Positions 35,409 through 48,815 of a stretch of DNA of 64,000 nucleotides are shown piece after piece. Source of the DNA: Calliopsis andreniformis (lineage: Eukaryota; Arthropoda; Insecta; Hymenoptera; Andrenidae). Position numbers and translations under genes: made by a program. Numbering within the stretch: the first letter of the stretch is position 1; every line of letters starts with the position of its first letter. The notes under the pieces are model-generated. The model had not been told where the DNA came from and did no database searches. It worked only from the letters and a program-made list of their open reading frames with translations. The stretch spans positions 15,664,961-15,728,960 of the forward strand of contig NC_135071.1 in NCBI RefSeq assembly GCF_051401765.1. The letters are read 5' to 3'.

Positions 35409-37304
35409 TATTCGCTAGGGTGCATCCAGCTTAAAATACTAAATAGCCACTTGCTCTCCGAACTTCAGTCCAGACAAATCAACGTTTATTCCAGAACCAT
35501 AATCCATCTCAGTGCTCACCCATCTTTCAACACACGTATAATCCCACGCCCAGAGGTTCACTTGCAGTTTCAGTCATCCCGATGCTCTCTTCGCCCCCTC
35601 AGCTGAAACCAGAGGTTGAAGCCCAAAGAGGAATCCAGGCGACCGCCGAGCGTTTGATCTGACGAAAATCCCGCGAAACGCGTCTCCGCCAGTCGGATTC
35701 CGTGGCGCGTTTCAGCGTCGGTGGGAACACTTACCAGGTTACCACGAGTTCCCAGACGGGGCTTTTGCGGAGAGACTCGAACGCTGGACCCGTTTGATAA
35801 CGGCTGCCAGCCACGTATCTTGGACCCTGCAGGCTTTATTATAAACCTCCTCCTTCGCCAACTCCGCCATCCCCCGGTTTTCCTCCTTCTTCGGCCAAAG
35901 CCCTGCTCTGCCATCCCCGCGTCACCCTCGCCGCCCCTAGTCTCGCTGCTCTGTTGGCCGGGCGCTTCCGCCTCGAATTACGAGTATAATCCTGTAAATA
36001 GAAAACAAGATAAGGTAGGCAAATGCTTTTAACGGCCGCTTAAATCGGCCACGTCGACGGAAACGATGATGATGTAAGTGAATTTCAGGGCGGATAGCGG
36101 TGTGAATTGTGAAGTACTTGGGGAAGGGGGAAAGGGGATTTGAATTTTTTTTGGCGATGCGTTTAAAGGGTAGCGGTGGAAGTTCCTCTGGGTTTTAAAT
36201 CTGTACCTCAGAGCCAGATTAAGTCAAGTCCATTTTGGTTATTTCTCAGGAGAGCCGAAAAACAAACGCATTAGATGGTACAATTAAATTCCTTTCATTA
36301 ATAACATAACTTCATTAAATTCGTATTATTCTAATACAATAAGATGCTGTAAAAAATTTAATTTTGAAAAAAATGGATTTGAGTTAGCGTAGCTATGAGG
36401 TACAGAACTTAATGTCTGCCAAAAGAGTAGTCATATAAAATTGTAAACTTAAGACTGAAGCAATAGGGATTTTAAAAAAAAGTCTACCCGAATAAAAAGC
36501 TTCAAAATTCTTAAAAAATAAAGCCCACCAAAAAGTTACAAATTCATACCTACCTTGTGCATCCATCAATCTCTACAACCATCTGCAAAATATTTTCTTC
36601 ACTAACAGCAAAAAGAACATCACGAAAAAGACCCCAGAGGAAGACATACTCTCCAAAGTGTCTCAACATTGTGCGAGCGCGGAACACGTAGGATCGGCGA
36701 CAAAACGACAGAGTCGGAGCGTTAACAAGAAAGAAATCCAGGGAGGCAGAGGTAAAGGAAGAGCAGACTGGGAGGGGGGGAGTATCGCAGATTTGTAAGA
36801 GCAGCGAGAGATACCTGGGGCAGGCGAAACAACGAGGAAAGGGGGAGTCAGCGGAATAAAAGGGGGAGAAAAGTTGCGGCGAGGGTCGGCGGTGGGGTGG
36901 TCGGGGGAAGGAAGAGGCAGAAAGAAGGAGGTGTTGCAGCTATGTATGTCCCGCGAGAAGGGCTATACGGTGGTGGGACCTCTTTATCGTGATCCCCGTC
37001 CTGCAGCTCAGCTCCTCATTAGCTCGGCCGCTCATCAATCACTCGTCCACGACCACCGTCTCGTAAAGTCTCGGCCCCCATATCGGCGCAACCCGGCTAC
37101 CCTGCTTCTCCACGGCTATCTCGCCGCGAGAGAGCGAGAGGGGGGGCAGAGAGGGGGACGTCTGTTTCGTATGTACCGTCGTGGCAGCGTACACCAAAGT
37201 GTATCGAGAACCCTTCTCTTCTCTTCTCCCCACGTCTTTGTCCAGCTTTCCTCTTCCACTTCGAATCCCTCGTTCGAAGACTCCACTACCAGCTTCCCCC
37301 CCTT

Positions 37305-37306
<2 letters not shown>

Positions 37307-37335
<29 letters not shown>
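37307..37335 (+). repeat. Poly-C tract of 29 nt
   Basis: An uninterrupted run of 29 C on the plus strand (29 G on the minus strand). Long G runs of this length are rare in insect genomes and can form G-quadruplex or triplex structures. Length may be inaccurate because sequencing and assembly handle such homopolymers poorly. Confidence 0.9.
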
Positions 37336-37338
<3 letters not shown>

Positions 37339-40300
37339 ACCATTGTACTCTCGTCTTGTCCCTCTCTGGCCGTGACGAGGCTGTCTCTGTTCCACCAACT
37401 CGCGGAGGATGGCTCCGAAAAGAGATTCGGCGCGTCCCAATATTTGGACCGTGGATCGCGGGACCTGTCCCTTCTTCAGAGATTCGATCGACGAACAACT
37501 CTGGGACCCCTGCCTCCTTCCCTCCTTCGTCTGATCGATCGAGATATCGGCGCGAGCTGGGGATACGTAGCTTGGTAGCACACCGGGCCAGCGAGCCGGA
37601 ATTCGTCTTCGTCCGGACCGACGATTAACGGCCCTGGTGATTTGTTGTTCGGGCACTTGGGAGGCTCTGAAAGAGGAGTTTTGGTGGAGAGATTGTGGTG
37701 GAGTTCTCTTGAGGAGATTCGAGGAGATTGGAGGAGGATTTTCGAGAGGAAATGCGTTTCTGGGATTTTGAGTTATGATGGAGGTTTCTTCTGAAAATCC
37801 AATAGAATCTAGGACGACTTGGATGAATCTTCTTCTGCAGTAGAGACTCAGTTGATCCATGTAGACCATGTCTTCAAATATTCTTCATCTCCTCATAATT
37901 ACATCTCATCTGCTTACCAAATAATCTAACCAGTATCTCCCCATCTTGCCTGAACATCTCCAAATAGACAATATCTCCAGTTGACTCAGCATCTCCAAAG
38001 AAACATCTCCCACGCATCTCAACCCAACTCATCTCTCCATATCCATAACACCAAATCACTCAATCTCATTCTTCCTCTTCTTCCCAACTAAAAACAAAAA
38101 AGAAGAGAAACAAGAAAATCTCCCTAAAGAATTCGAAAGACAGTTTTTCTACGAAGCCCAGATCGTCTCGATGCGAGTGGAATTACTCCCCAGGAGGCTC
38201 TCGCGGGAAGTTCGCGACGGTGGAAGCGAAGAAGAAGCCGTGAGAGGCTCGTAGGGAATTCGCGACGTCGTAGAAACACAGAAGGAGGGGGTAGGTAGAG
38301 GAGAGCCTTGAGGGGGTTGGAGTGTACGTAGGACGAGAGAGCCTGGCCGGCTCGTTATCAGTCCAGGAGGTGTTATCAGCTGGATGCAGCTCCCTTCCAG
38401 CTCCCCAACCCCCTCTGGCAACTCGGGCAGAAGGAGAGAGGAAGAGCCAGAGGGGGACGGGATGGGAAAACGCGAACGGGAGGCCGTGGGAGGGAGAACG
38501 TTCGAAGGTGCACGCTATCTTCCACCCCTGGAGAGATGGTTATAGAGTGCATCTAGCGATAACGAGGCAAGTTAAACAATATCGAGCTATATGAGGGCCA
38601 AGAGTCCCGGCCGAAGATTAACCGCGTCCCCAGCAAGAAGATACTTCGGTATCTGCGAAGAATCGGCTCCCCCAGGTCTTGGACGTATTTCGGCGAAGCT
38701 GGTGGTTGGCCCTCGACGAACGGGGGTGGAAACGCAGTCGTTGATTAAGGAGTATCGGTACTCCGTGAGAAACTTGCCCAAACTTCCTCTCTGTTACGTT
38801 TCCACGCTTTTCCTTGTTTCTTAGAAGTGACTGAATGAAATTGGTCTTTTGGAGTAAGTCCAGAATCGCCTGATATCATTGTCTCTCGAGGAAATTCTTC
38901 TGGGGAAAATTGGGACACTTGATTTTGAAGTTATGCGTGTCTTGGAAAGGATATCAGGATTGAAGTTCAGGAAATTTAGATATCTGGGAATTTGAAGATT
39001 TGAAAAGTTGAATATTTGAATATTAGAGATTTTGAAATTGAATATTTGAAGTTTAGTCAAAGTGAATATTGGCCAATTCGAAAATTTGATTATTCAAATG
39101 TATGGATTTCAAAAATTTGGTGAATATCAAAACATGGGTATTCAAAATTTTGTATTAATTTTTTAAATATGGGTACTTAGAATATTAAAAGGAGTTATCA
39201 CAAAAGGAACAAGCATCCCCTCGTTCCCAGCTCACACACAGGCACGTATACCCACAGAGAAATAACTTTCGGACAGAGAGGAGTGTTTCGTCGCAAAAGG
39301 AAAGACATGTCAAGACGTCTGGTGGACCGTTCATTCGAAATCTCGCGCGAGGTGGATGCACAACAGGCAGTATTGTGCAAGGGATCGCAGATATCAGCGC
39401 GTCGCGTCTTATCGTCGGCGACGGACCAGCTCGCAGGCGTCCAGACGCTCGTCTTTCCTCGACTCCCTTTTCCTACCTTTTCTTCCGCCAGCTCTTCCAC
39501 CCGTTCGCTACGAAGTCTCTTCTTCTTCGTTTCTTCGCCGCGGCAGATAAAGTCAGCGATTAGACGCGACCGCGGCAGAAAAAGTTTTCTAATCGACAGA
39601 TAAGAATTTCGCGTGACTCGCTCGCTTCTCGTGGATTATTTCAGTCCGGGGCCTCCCTTTTCTCCTTCCTTTTTTTCTTACCCACGAAACGTTGAATTTT
39701 TCGATGCTAATACTATTGTACGCGGAAGTTGTACTTGTTCTCCCTTGTTAAAAAGTATTATCGTCTTTTTCTTGCACCCTTCTTCGCCTTAGCGAAAAGA
39801 AAAGTACATATGTTACGTTCACACCATGGGAGTGGAAAAGGAAAGGGTAGCCTTTGAAGAAATATAGAGCTGTAATTAAAGGGAAATAAAAGATAAGAAG
39901 TTTAGGGGATTTGTGAAGTGTGTAATATGACAGTGGAATAATAAGACATATTCTTCTATCATAGTTTAATTTGAGATGAAGATTACTAGGAACTTAGAAC
40001 TACTTTTTCACACACTAACGATAAGTTGTCCCACATCTGCTACTTCTTTTGAAAGATCAGAATATTACTCAGAAAATACATTTCGATTATTTCCACCTAC
40101 AATCCACCTTCATCCTCCTCATCAAATGCATTGCTCCGAAATTCTACGTCAGACTTTTTTCGCCCACCCACTCGAATCACCGATAGTCAGCTTCTTAAGC
40201 TCTCTTCGACCCATTACGCCTGAAATTGCAACAGATCGCAATACGGAACCCACCGATGATCGAAGGTCGCCAGCGCAAAAATAGAGCGATAAATCGCGCG

Positions 40301-40996
40301 ATATCTCTCACGTCCGTAGCCAGGGAATCCAAGAGAAGGGGATTCTAATCGTTCCGCGTCAAGATCTAAAATATATGTTATATCGCGAGCTTGCAAGCGC
40401 GCGCGCACGCTCAGTCACTCGCTCGCGCGCAGACCGAGGAATAGTCGGTCGATGAATCATCGAAGAGAGAGAGAGAGAGAGAAAGAAAGAGTGAGTGAGT
40501 TCTTCCATCAGTTCCCTTACGATAATGCATCCCGTCGGGGGGGAATGAAATTTTATTTCCCTTGCGGAGATACTGTAATCGTCGGCAATTGCTACCTCCA
40601 TCGCGGATATTTCATGGCGTCCCGTAGAATTCCACGAAACCCGAACGATTTTCTTTGTTGGACGCGCCACCGGTCGCGACCGCGTCTCCTCGTTTTCCAT
40701 CAGATTGATAAACTTTATCGGCGAGCCTCGTGAATCGCGAGCGGATCCCTGATCTTGTTTGCGCCGCTTCTTCGCTGCCACTCGGATGAGGCTAGGGATC
40801 GTCGCGATTCGTTAAATAGGATTCTTCTTCGCGTTCGTGGAAGAGTACTTAACTCTTTTTATGGGTGCTAGGGGCATGTATTTGTGGTACTGGAGTTTGA
40901 AGATTGATCGACGAAGTTTGAGAGTGGTTGGAACAGAAATCAGTAGATACAAGTAGTACTGTGCTGGTAAAGATTTCCCTGGTCAGATGGCCAATA
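37336..40996. other. Gene-free intronic segment
   Basis: Contains a TATTTGAA-type array (about 38985-39075) and a GA microsatellite (about 40462-40500). Open frames near 37039-37870 derive from the poly-C tract and its pyrimidine-rich surroundings. No supported gene. Confidence 0.5.
38985..39075 (+). repeat. Short TATTTGAA-type simple array
   Basis: Irregular copies of ATTTGAA and AATATTTGAA within about 90 bp, the same class as the arrays at 19143 and 48615 but more degenerate. Confidence 0.6.
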
Positions 40997-41152
40997 CTGT
41001 TCAACTATGGAGAAATGTAGCAACTACAGAAAAATGTTGAACTGAGTACAGTTTTGCATCTTTGGATAATTTTGAAGATTTTATGTCTCGTTTTAGTGCA
41101 ATGTAGCAGTCAAATATTTTCAGTAGCTACTGCTTTTCTCCATAGTTGGATA
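40997..41152. repeat. Fold-back element (about 155 bp)
   Basis: TCAACTATGGAGAAA near the left end is repeated in inverted form as TTTCTCCATAGTTGG at the right end. The next roughly 20 bases (GTAGCAACTACAGAAAAA versus TTTTCAGTAGCTACTGC) also face each other with lower identity. The size and structure suit an eroded MITE. No target-site duplication was established. Confidence 0.5.
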
Positions 41153-44100
41153 CAATAGATCTGCATTGCTAGGAGTCTTTTCGCCAGTGAAACACTAAAC
41201 GATACAGTACTTATTCGATGTGAACTCGACAACATTAAGTGGTTGGATACAATCAAAGCAGACCACGATACGCGTACCTTAACTTCAAAAGACGTATCCC
41301 ATGCTATAAAATAATCCCTAGATCGATGTACTTAGATCGAGAACCTGCAAACATTCCTACTATCAGTACAATACACAAAGAGTTCTACGAATTCATGCAA
41401 AATCTCATCTCCTATCTCATCTCACGAGCCTGCCTCTATAGACTCATCGACCAAGCCTGAGACTATAACGAGTGACGATGACGAGAATCCCAGGCGAGGA
41501 TAGTGGAGGGGCATAACTCCCTTCAGTCTCGAAGCCTTTTAGACGGTTTACAAGCTCGCGGACGAGGTGTATCTCGAAGGCTGCCGAAGAGAAAGGACAG
41601 CGCGCTGCGGAGGTGAGGACAGAGGGGAGGGAGCGAGGTCGGTCGGCAGATACGAAACCGTCATCATATTGAAAACCATAATTCGTGGGACTGGAGGGCC
41701 CCAGGTACGTGGCCAGGGGCGTACCGTGACCGCTATCTGAATCGCGTCACAATAAATACTAATTCCTGGAAGGTGGCCCTTGGCATTATCTGAGGACCGT
41801 GTGGCAAAGTCACTTATACTTACTTATACTCCCCTCCCTCTGCTCCCTTTCGCGATCCCCCCCCACCGCTCGAGGTGGCTCTCGATAGAACGAAAATAAT
41901 TATTTCCGATAGGTCCGCGATAGCAGGGGCCTCGTTATTGCTTATGCTTTATGCCTCTCTCTCCCTGTCCCTATAGGGTAATCTACCTCGAGTCTCTCCC
42001 CCCCACTTCTCTCTCTGTCACCCTCGTCTCTCTTCGAGCTCGTTGTTTTTCGCTGTCCCCGTTGTTGTCTCGTTTTCGCCGAGCTTCCTTGCTTTTCCTT
42101 TTTGCGCGCTGACCCTTTTTCTTCGCCTTCCTCGATGCCTCGTTCGTTATCCGGGGAAGCCTAATCGGGGACCATCCGTCAGTCTAATGGAGAACCGAAC
42201 GGGGTTGACTTCGCTCCTTCGACGTCGTTAATTCGTGCCTCCTGGTTCCTGGTTTATTTTCGAGTCATGCCTTCGCTGGATCGCTGGCCACGGTTTCGAG
42301 GATATGGACTGACAGCGATAGTGGTGTGGGTGTATACGATGGGGCATGAGGCTAACATTAAGTGCGAGTTTTCGTGATTTAAACGTGGTCCAGGGGGTCC
42401 ACAAGCCAGTCCAAGAATAATTTACGGGACTAAAGGTAAAAAATTTCATAAAAATTCACACCAATTTAATCACACTTTATTAGAACACAAGACACTATAT
42501 CTCTAAACTCACCCCCTCGATTTCATCTACAGCGACTGCTCTCTCGATTGGTATATAACACGCTGTAATAATTCAATCCAAGCAAAAGGGGTGTCTATTT
42601 CGAGAATGGTAAGATGAGGGAGGATGGGGTTGCTATCAACGGGTACGTAAGCACGAAATATCGCGACATCGTGGCGGTTGTACGTTGTAAAAATATTTTA
42701 AGCGGCTCTCGAAGGCGCGGGGGTGGGCACAGGTAAGGGGTGGTTTAGTGGCGGCGCCTGAAAAAGCACGATTACGTTTACAACTTCCCTCTCCATCTGT
42801 CGATCCCGACCGCGTTTTCCCGCATGGAAGGGGATTTCCCCTGTCGCGTGCTCGACAAATTTTCAATCGGATTTCGGTCGTTTCGTTCCCTGTTCCGGGG
42901 CCATTTCAATCACGTCTCAATCACTAGTCAGTGGTAATTGGGAAGCAGAGGAATTTTCGAGGTGACATAAGGAAATTATAATTTTTTAATACCATCCATT
43001 TTTAAATATTTTTATCCGTGGTTAAAATAATTTTAATTAAAATAAGAGAAATTATTTACAGCTTTTTCGGTGTTCTCATTTATCAGCATAATAAATTAAG
43101 GACTTTATAATTACTGAATCTGCATAGATACACTGTCAGATTAAAGAATGATTGTCTATTAATTCCAAAATTAAATATTCAAATTTCCCAGTGATCCTAA
43201 ATTCCATTAATAGATATTACACAGGGAACTAGGCATCACCCTACCCTTTTTCCATCGATAACTAGTGACCCGATTGCCAACACATCCCGCAGATATCCTC
43301 TGAAAAACAGGCCACGCATAGCAGTTGCAGCGAGCGCCTTATCGCCTCGAATTAAATATTGCAAGCGTAATTCGATAAATCACCATATCCACATTAACTT
43401 ATTACACGTTATTTTTCCTCCAACCGCTGGGCGATTACCGACCACATCCTCCCAGAAACATTTCCCAGCGAAAGATAACGCCTCGCTCTCCAGTTTTCGG
43501 TCCACCTTTCGCGTCGGCCACCCCCCGCGCACAATAAAACTCACCCTGCCCCCTCGGCTCCCCCCCTGGTCGCAGCTCCTTTCTTTCTCGCGATCGCCGT
43601 CTATCCGGGTCGGTTCAGAGTTTCGCGATAAAATCCGCGATAGCACGTCAGGGGGCGATAGATGAGCAAAAGGGGAGATAGCCTTTGGTGCACCGACGAG
43701 GCGGTCGAGAGGGAGACAGAGAGAGTCGAAGAGAGAAAGAGGGCTGTAGGGAGGGGAAGGGACGAGGGAGGAGGAGACAGAGGGAGAGATAAGCACGATT
43801 ATGATCCCCGGTGGTTAAAGTCGAAGTTTTTACGGTAGATAAGGTCGCACGAATGGGTTGCACGAAGATAACGCTGCCATCCTCCCTCGCGCTGCACCCC
43901 TAGCCACTGTTCTACCGGCAACCTCGTGGCGCTTTTTCTCGATGCCAACGCCATTTTTCTTAATAAGGCCCCGTGCCCTTTTACGCCGCGCCGGACGTGA
44001 CACGCTTAACCCCGTTTCGCGCGCAAGGGGTTGCGCCAGGGAGTGGTTGCTGCGGTGGGCGCTGTTAAGGGACGTTTAGCTTCTGATGAAATTTTGTCAA

Positions 44101-47100
44101 CATTCTTTGAAGAGAGAAGATCCATTGATTTTATAATTAGGGGTGGACTTTCGGAAGGTGTCGTATTGTTTAAAGGATTGTGTAAAGGTGTAAGTAGAAC
44201 AAGAATTGTTTATCATTCTTACGAGCTATCGTGTGGATCTCAGTTATTACTGAAAGTACTTCCAAAGGCGAATTTAGAGTTTTCATTTTGGGTGATCAAT
44301 AAAAGTGTAAAACAGAAATTCTACAAAACATGCTTGGGGGATAAAAACAATTTTTTGGAATCCATAAAAATTCTCTCTTCGCTTAAGAGGTTAAGAGTCT
44401 CGATAAGGGTAGGAAAGGCTTGTTTCAACATTCTGCAATGTGAAGAATAAAACGAAACGCCCAGAAGAATCGGCTGTCAATTGCGAGCGGCAATGAAACA
44501 TCGAAAGGGGAATAAAATAAGTGTAGACGGCGACTCGCGCGAAAACGCCGATAAGCGGCGCGGAATTAACTTCCACTCGCGGCACTCCCCCGCCTCGACT
44601 TCCTCAGACGCTCGATAAAAATCCATTCACACGTATCTACCCTCTGCGGGCCGATTTACGGCTCCTTCGAGCCCCTTACAGCGCAAGGAACACCAGCGTG
44701 CCCCAATATCATCAGAATTGAGCGATTCCACCCCCCGCTGTGATCGCTAAAAGAACCAAGTAGCAACTTCCACCCCCGTGTTCGTCTTCGCTACTTTACA
44801 CCCCCGAGCGCAAACGAACGTACGTGCCTGGCTCGGAGTCGGTGCATCTGCATGCATAATGCAATCTGCAACGCGAATATAATTTTAACGAGCCCATACA
44901 CCCTGAAATCACCCCTCGTAAATACTGGTTAACCGATGCTTCATTTGGAGATTTATGCGATCCTACTTTGGGGGGTGGGGAGATTGTTTTCTGGGTGTCT
45001 GAGGGGGAAGGTTAGTGGAGATTATTTAAGTCATTTTATGGGAGATAGAAATTTGAAAATGTGAACTTTTAGCGTGGACAAATTTTTGAATAAAATAATT
45101 CTATTATTTTAATAGTATTCAGAATCGCCTGTCTTACTATCGAAATAGTAAATTTAAGTTTAATTCAAAATAAAAATGTAAATTAGATTTAATTTAGAAT
45201 ACTCTTTACTAGCAGTCAATTATTTTAAAGTAGTAGAATTATTCTAAATCATTTTGGCGATTCTGATCGTCTTCCTTAGTAACATTTCTAAAACCACCCC
45301 CTCACAGTTGATATTTTTTCTTTACCAGGATTTATGACTACCCACGTCCCTCTCGTTTCCCTTTCATGGTCTTTAACTGTTTATGGTCTGTGTACAAGGT
45401 TCTTAGAACGTTTCATCGGGTTCTGGATGTGCAACCTGGTTATAGCGAGATATAACGGGGCGTACAACGCCAAGCACGTATGGGTACGTGAGAGTTGGCC
45501 ACACCGGGGATTGTTGTTGAACAGGACCATAAATAATGCCCTGGAAGCTGTCGATGTCCGGATATTTTACGACATCCAGTCGGTGCAAATTTTTAATCGA
45601 TTTAACTTTCGAACAGCTAGTGATCCTAGACTATCAAGACTTATGACACTCTGAAAACTCAGAAAATTCAGTAAAAAATCGACTGAGAATCATCGATAGA
45701 TCTCCCAATAATTACTAATCTTCTGCAACCAGATTCTTTTTCTATTTTACTACAAAAAAAAGAGCAAAGAAAATTCTGTAGCCAATTTAAAGAAAAGGGG
45801 CGAATATTAGTATCTGCATAATTTCCAAATTCCAGGCCTCAGATAGCCTTAGCAAAGCTAAGTCTCACCAATCCTGAAGTCTCAATTTCCATTTACCCAG
45901 AACGAAGAGCGTCGAGGTCCTCATCGAAAATGGAAAATCGAAAAAAAAGAAGGACCTCGTATGGGGCTAAGGGGGGCAAGGTGGCGAGATATACTGGGTC
46001 CTCCCATTGATAATTATTCATTCGGTCGACTTCCAGAGCGGTTCGATATCGATCTTAAAACGTCGTCCAGAAGGTAGGCGAGAAGTGTCCTGGTCAGATA
46101 CGAAATCTCGGTGTGTCGGTTCACAGTCGTCGTCGGCAGGCGATCCTGCAGCGCGCGAAAGATAGAACAGAGGGGGCGGGACAGAGAGGAACCAAGTCGG
46201 CCTTAATGTATGCACGTCGAGGTCCTGCCGAGCGATAATTGCCCGATGTGGCATTGCCTTCGTGGCAGCGAGCATTGGTCACGTCTCAATGTTTAAGCCC
46301 CGTTCACAGTGTCCCCGATTGATTCGCCGCGCCGCGATTGGCCGATCTTCGTCGGGGTCTCGGACTACTTAACGCCTCGACTCTTATCGAGGTATCGTTT
46401 GGAACGTGTTTTGACTAAGGTGTCGTTGTTCGAACAGTGGAGAGGTAAAATATGACTCAATTGGTGAAAGTTAATTCAGAGCTGGTTCTCAGACTTTTCT
46501 TCTCGGGGCTTTCTTCCTCTGGTATTTTATGAAAGTCACTGTCCCATGTCCATGACCTAAGAGGCGAGTATCTTGGAGTAATCCAAGCATGGGCATTCTA
46601 AGTGGCGTAATCGAGGATTGGGTGTATCCGTATCTTCCAAATTTGTAGCTGGTTTAACTGATACAATACAGGGTGTTCCAGATCGAAACCGAAAAATGTA
46701 TGGTTAACAAAAGGTTGATCATCCAAGAGCAGTCCAATCCAAAAACGAAGAATTCCTCTTCCAGTTCTTTTCCTTTTTTTATCCTCCTCTCACGTTTTGA
46801 CAGTCACCTGACCCTATTGATCACGAAGAGCTTCCTTCATATCGCTGTTCTCCATTTCTCAGCTGTTTCTCGCGGCCAGCGCACAGGTCCCCGAGGAAAT
46901 TTGTAAAGAGTCGAATCGTCTGGATCCTAGGCCGAGGAGAGGGCCGAAAGGTAACGAGACTATAGATTGACCGGATCAGATAGGACTGGGTAGGACCTGG
47001 CCAGTCCAGATCCTCGCGATAGGGGAATTTAATAACCTGCTACGCGGCGGAGGGGGAGGCTGGGGGGCGACAGGGAGGTTGGAAGGTGGCAGAGGGAGGG

Positions 47101-48554
47101 GGTGCAATAATATCGAGAGATATCGATCTTTAATTAGGCACGCAGCGCGGGAACGAGAGATTAGATCTCAGCTAGACGAGAAGCGAGTTCTGGCCATCTT
47201 CTCTCCCCCTTGTTTCCCTCCTTTTTTTTTTAGCGCTCCTCCTTCCTTTTTCTCTGTTTCCTCAGCGTTCCCCTCTACGGGCCCTCGCAGAGATCTTTCG
47301 GGCCACGCCGTAGTATCCTCTCCTGCCACAATGAGACTCGATCCAGATCCATTTTCGTTGATTGTATCGAAAGAATGAAGAAAGAGGGCTCGATGCTATC
47401 GCCGCCGTCTCGTCGGAATATTTTGTGAATATAATTGCCTGGATTTGTTTTATTTGCTCGCCGTGAGATCCTCGGGGGAGCCTTGGCCCTTTGTTGGACT
47501 GGCTGGAGAGGGTTTATCTTCTGCCTCGGTGGCTGACGAAAGCGGATGCGAGCCAGTTGTTTGCCCAACCGAAGCGTCGAACCGTGTCGCGACAGTTTGA
47601 CAGCGTTCAGCCAATTATTTTCATTAATCATCAAATCGCATGCAACAGCGATGCTATATTCAACAAACCTAAAAATTCTATCTAAGTTGATCTGAAAAAT
47701 GTGTCAGTATTACCGAGTATCTCTTTATACTCTCTAAAGAAGCTACAAAGTAAACAGAACTATTTAGCTAATTGAATTATCGAGAATTCAATCTAAGTGC
47801 TCAAGAAAACCCCACGTCTCGATTCCGTAAAAAGAGTGTGGGCCCAGAACGATCGAATCGAGTCAAGTTAATTTCAATTAGTAAGCAGGAGCAGAACGAG
47901 GCTCCCCAGTGCTCAAAAGCGCCAACTGTCACTCGCTAAAAGGTGCAACGAAAGGAGAAACAGCGGAGATAAGACGTCCACGCGTGTGCACGTCGAGGAT
48001 CGAGAAGGAGGACGTTTTGTTCCTTCCAGAAAACGGGAATTGGGAATTTTAATCGGAAGGTGCCGGCAGATAATTTCGAACGCGTGTACGCAGCACGAGC
48101 CCGTGTACATCGCGCGCATTGAATATGCAAAGGGCTGGTATATGCTTTATACGTGTCGACGATTAAGCCTTAAAAGATGGGGCAGTCATTAAGAGATAGC
48201 AGCCGCTGACACCGCGGAGACACTCGCGCCGATAAACCTCCTTTTTCCATGCTACTCACGCCTTTTGGTTGCAACCCTCCGCGGTCCAGACGCTTTTTTC
48301 TTCTACTTTGCATCGGGTAATTTAAATCGAGGCGCGAGGAGCCTACCACGACTGTTGTACTGGCAATTATGGGGAATCGTGAAGAGGATGATCTGGGTGT
48401 GAAAAGGGTACAAAGGGGTTTGGTAGGTCTGCTGTCCTTGTCTGAGTTATAAGGGGTAGTTTCGGTTGAGTAACTTTTTAATTTAAATTTATGGTGCATG
48501 GAATTTTGAAAACTTTGCGGAGCAAGTCTTCTTTGTGTTTCAAGAAAATATTGT
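41153..48554. other. Gene-free intronic segment
   Basis: Open frames at 44031-44450 and 45334-45654 are the longest with ordinary composition, but the first begins at TTG and neither shows a domain or convincing splice context. A degenerate inverted repeat with CAGAATCGCC (45120-45129) facing GGCGATTCTG (45256-45265) lies in AT-rich DNA. No gene is supported. Confidence 0.45.
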
Positions 48555-48614
48555 TAATTATCTGAGCATTTGAGTGCTTGAAAATTTAGGAATTCAAAAG
48601 CTTCAACAGTGGAA

Positions 48615-48815
48615 AATTTGAATATTTGAATATTTGAATGTTTGAATATTTGAATATTTGAATATTTGAATATTTGAATATTTGAATATTTGAATGTTTG
48701 AATATTTGAATATTTGAATATTTGAAAATTCAAATATTTGAAAATTCAAATATTTGAAAATTCAAATATTTGAAAATATGAATACCTATAAATTGAAATA
48801 TTTGAAAATTCGAAC
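48615..48815. repeat. 8-bp AATATTTG array turning into 16-bp palindromic units
   Basis: From about 48615 to 48725 the unit AATATTTG repeats head to tail with few changes. From about 48724 it switches to 16-bp units of the form TTTGAAAATTCAAATA, in which both TTGAAAATTCAA and CAAATATTTG are palindromes. The change suggests an inversion within an array followed by re-amplification. It is the largest of four such arrays in the presumed intron. Confidence 0.85.

Larger units (their letters stand above)
33773..37306. other. Gene-free intronic segment with several fold-backs
   Basis: Contains a CTG microsatellite (34498-34543), a fold-back at 34896-35028 and a palindrome pair at 35256-35408. GATA cores recur near 34345-34445. 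No supported gene. Confidence 0.5.

Noticed and set aside
36874..37869. Long overlapping frames of 234 and 276 codons around the poly-C run
   Set aside because: They exist on both strands at once, consist of low-complexity Pro/Gly/Ser/Arg, and are produced by the C/G homopolymer and pyrimidine-rich tracts.
42721..42745. CACAG|GTAAGG considered as a second ratchet site
   Set aside because: No pyrimidine tract upstream and no branch-point word; the preceding bases are G-rich.
44031..44450. 139-codon plus-strand open frame with ordinary amino-acid composition
   Set aside because: It starts at TTG, has no recognisable domain, spans an AT-rich stretch, and lacks a convincing flanking splice pair. 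A chance open frame remains the simplest reading.
45334..45654. 106-codon ATG-initiated plus-strand frame
   Set aside because: No domain, no supporting promoter or poly(A) context, and it ends beside AT-rich inverted repeats.
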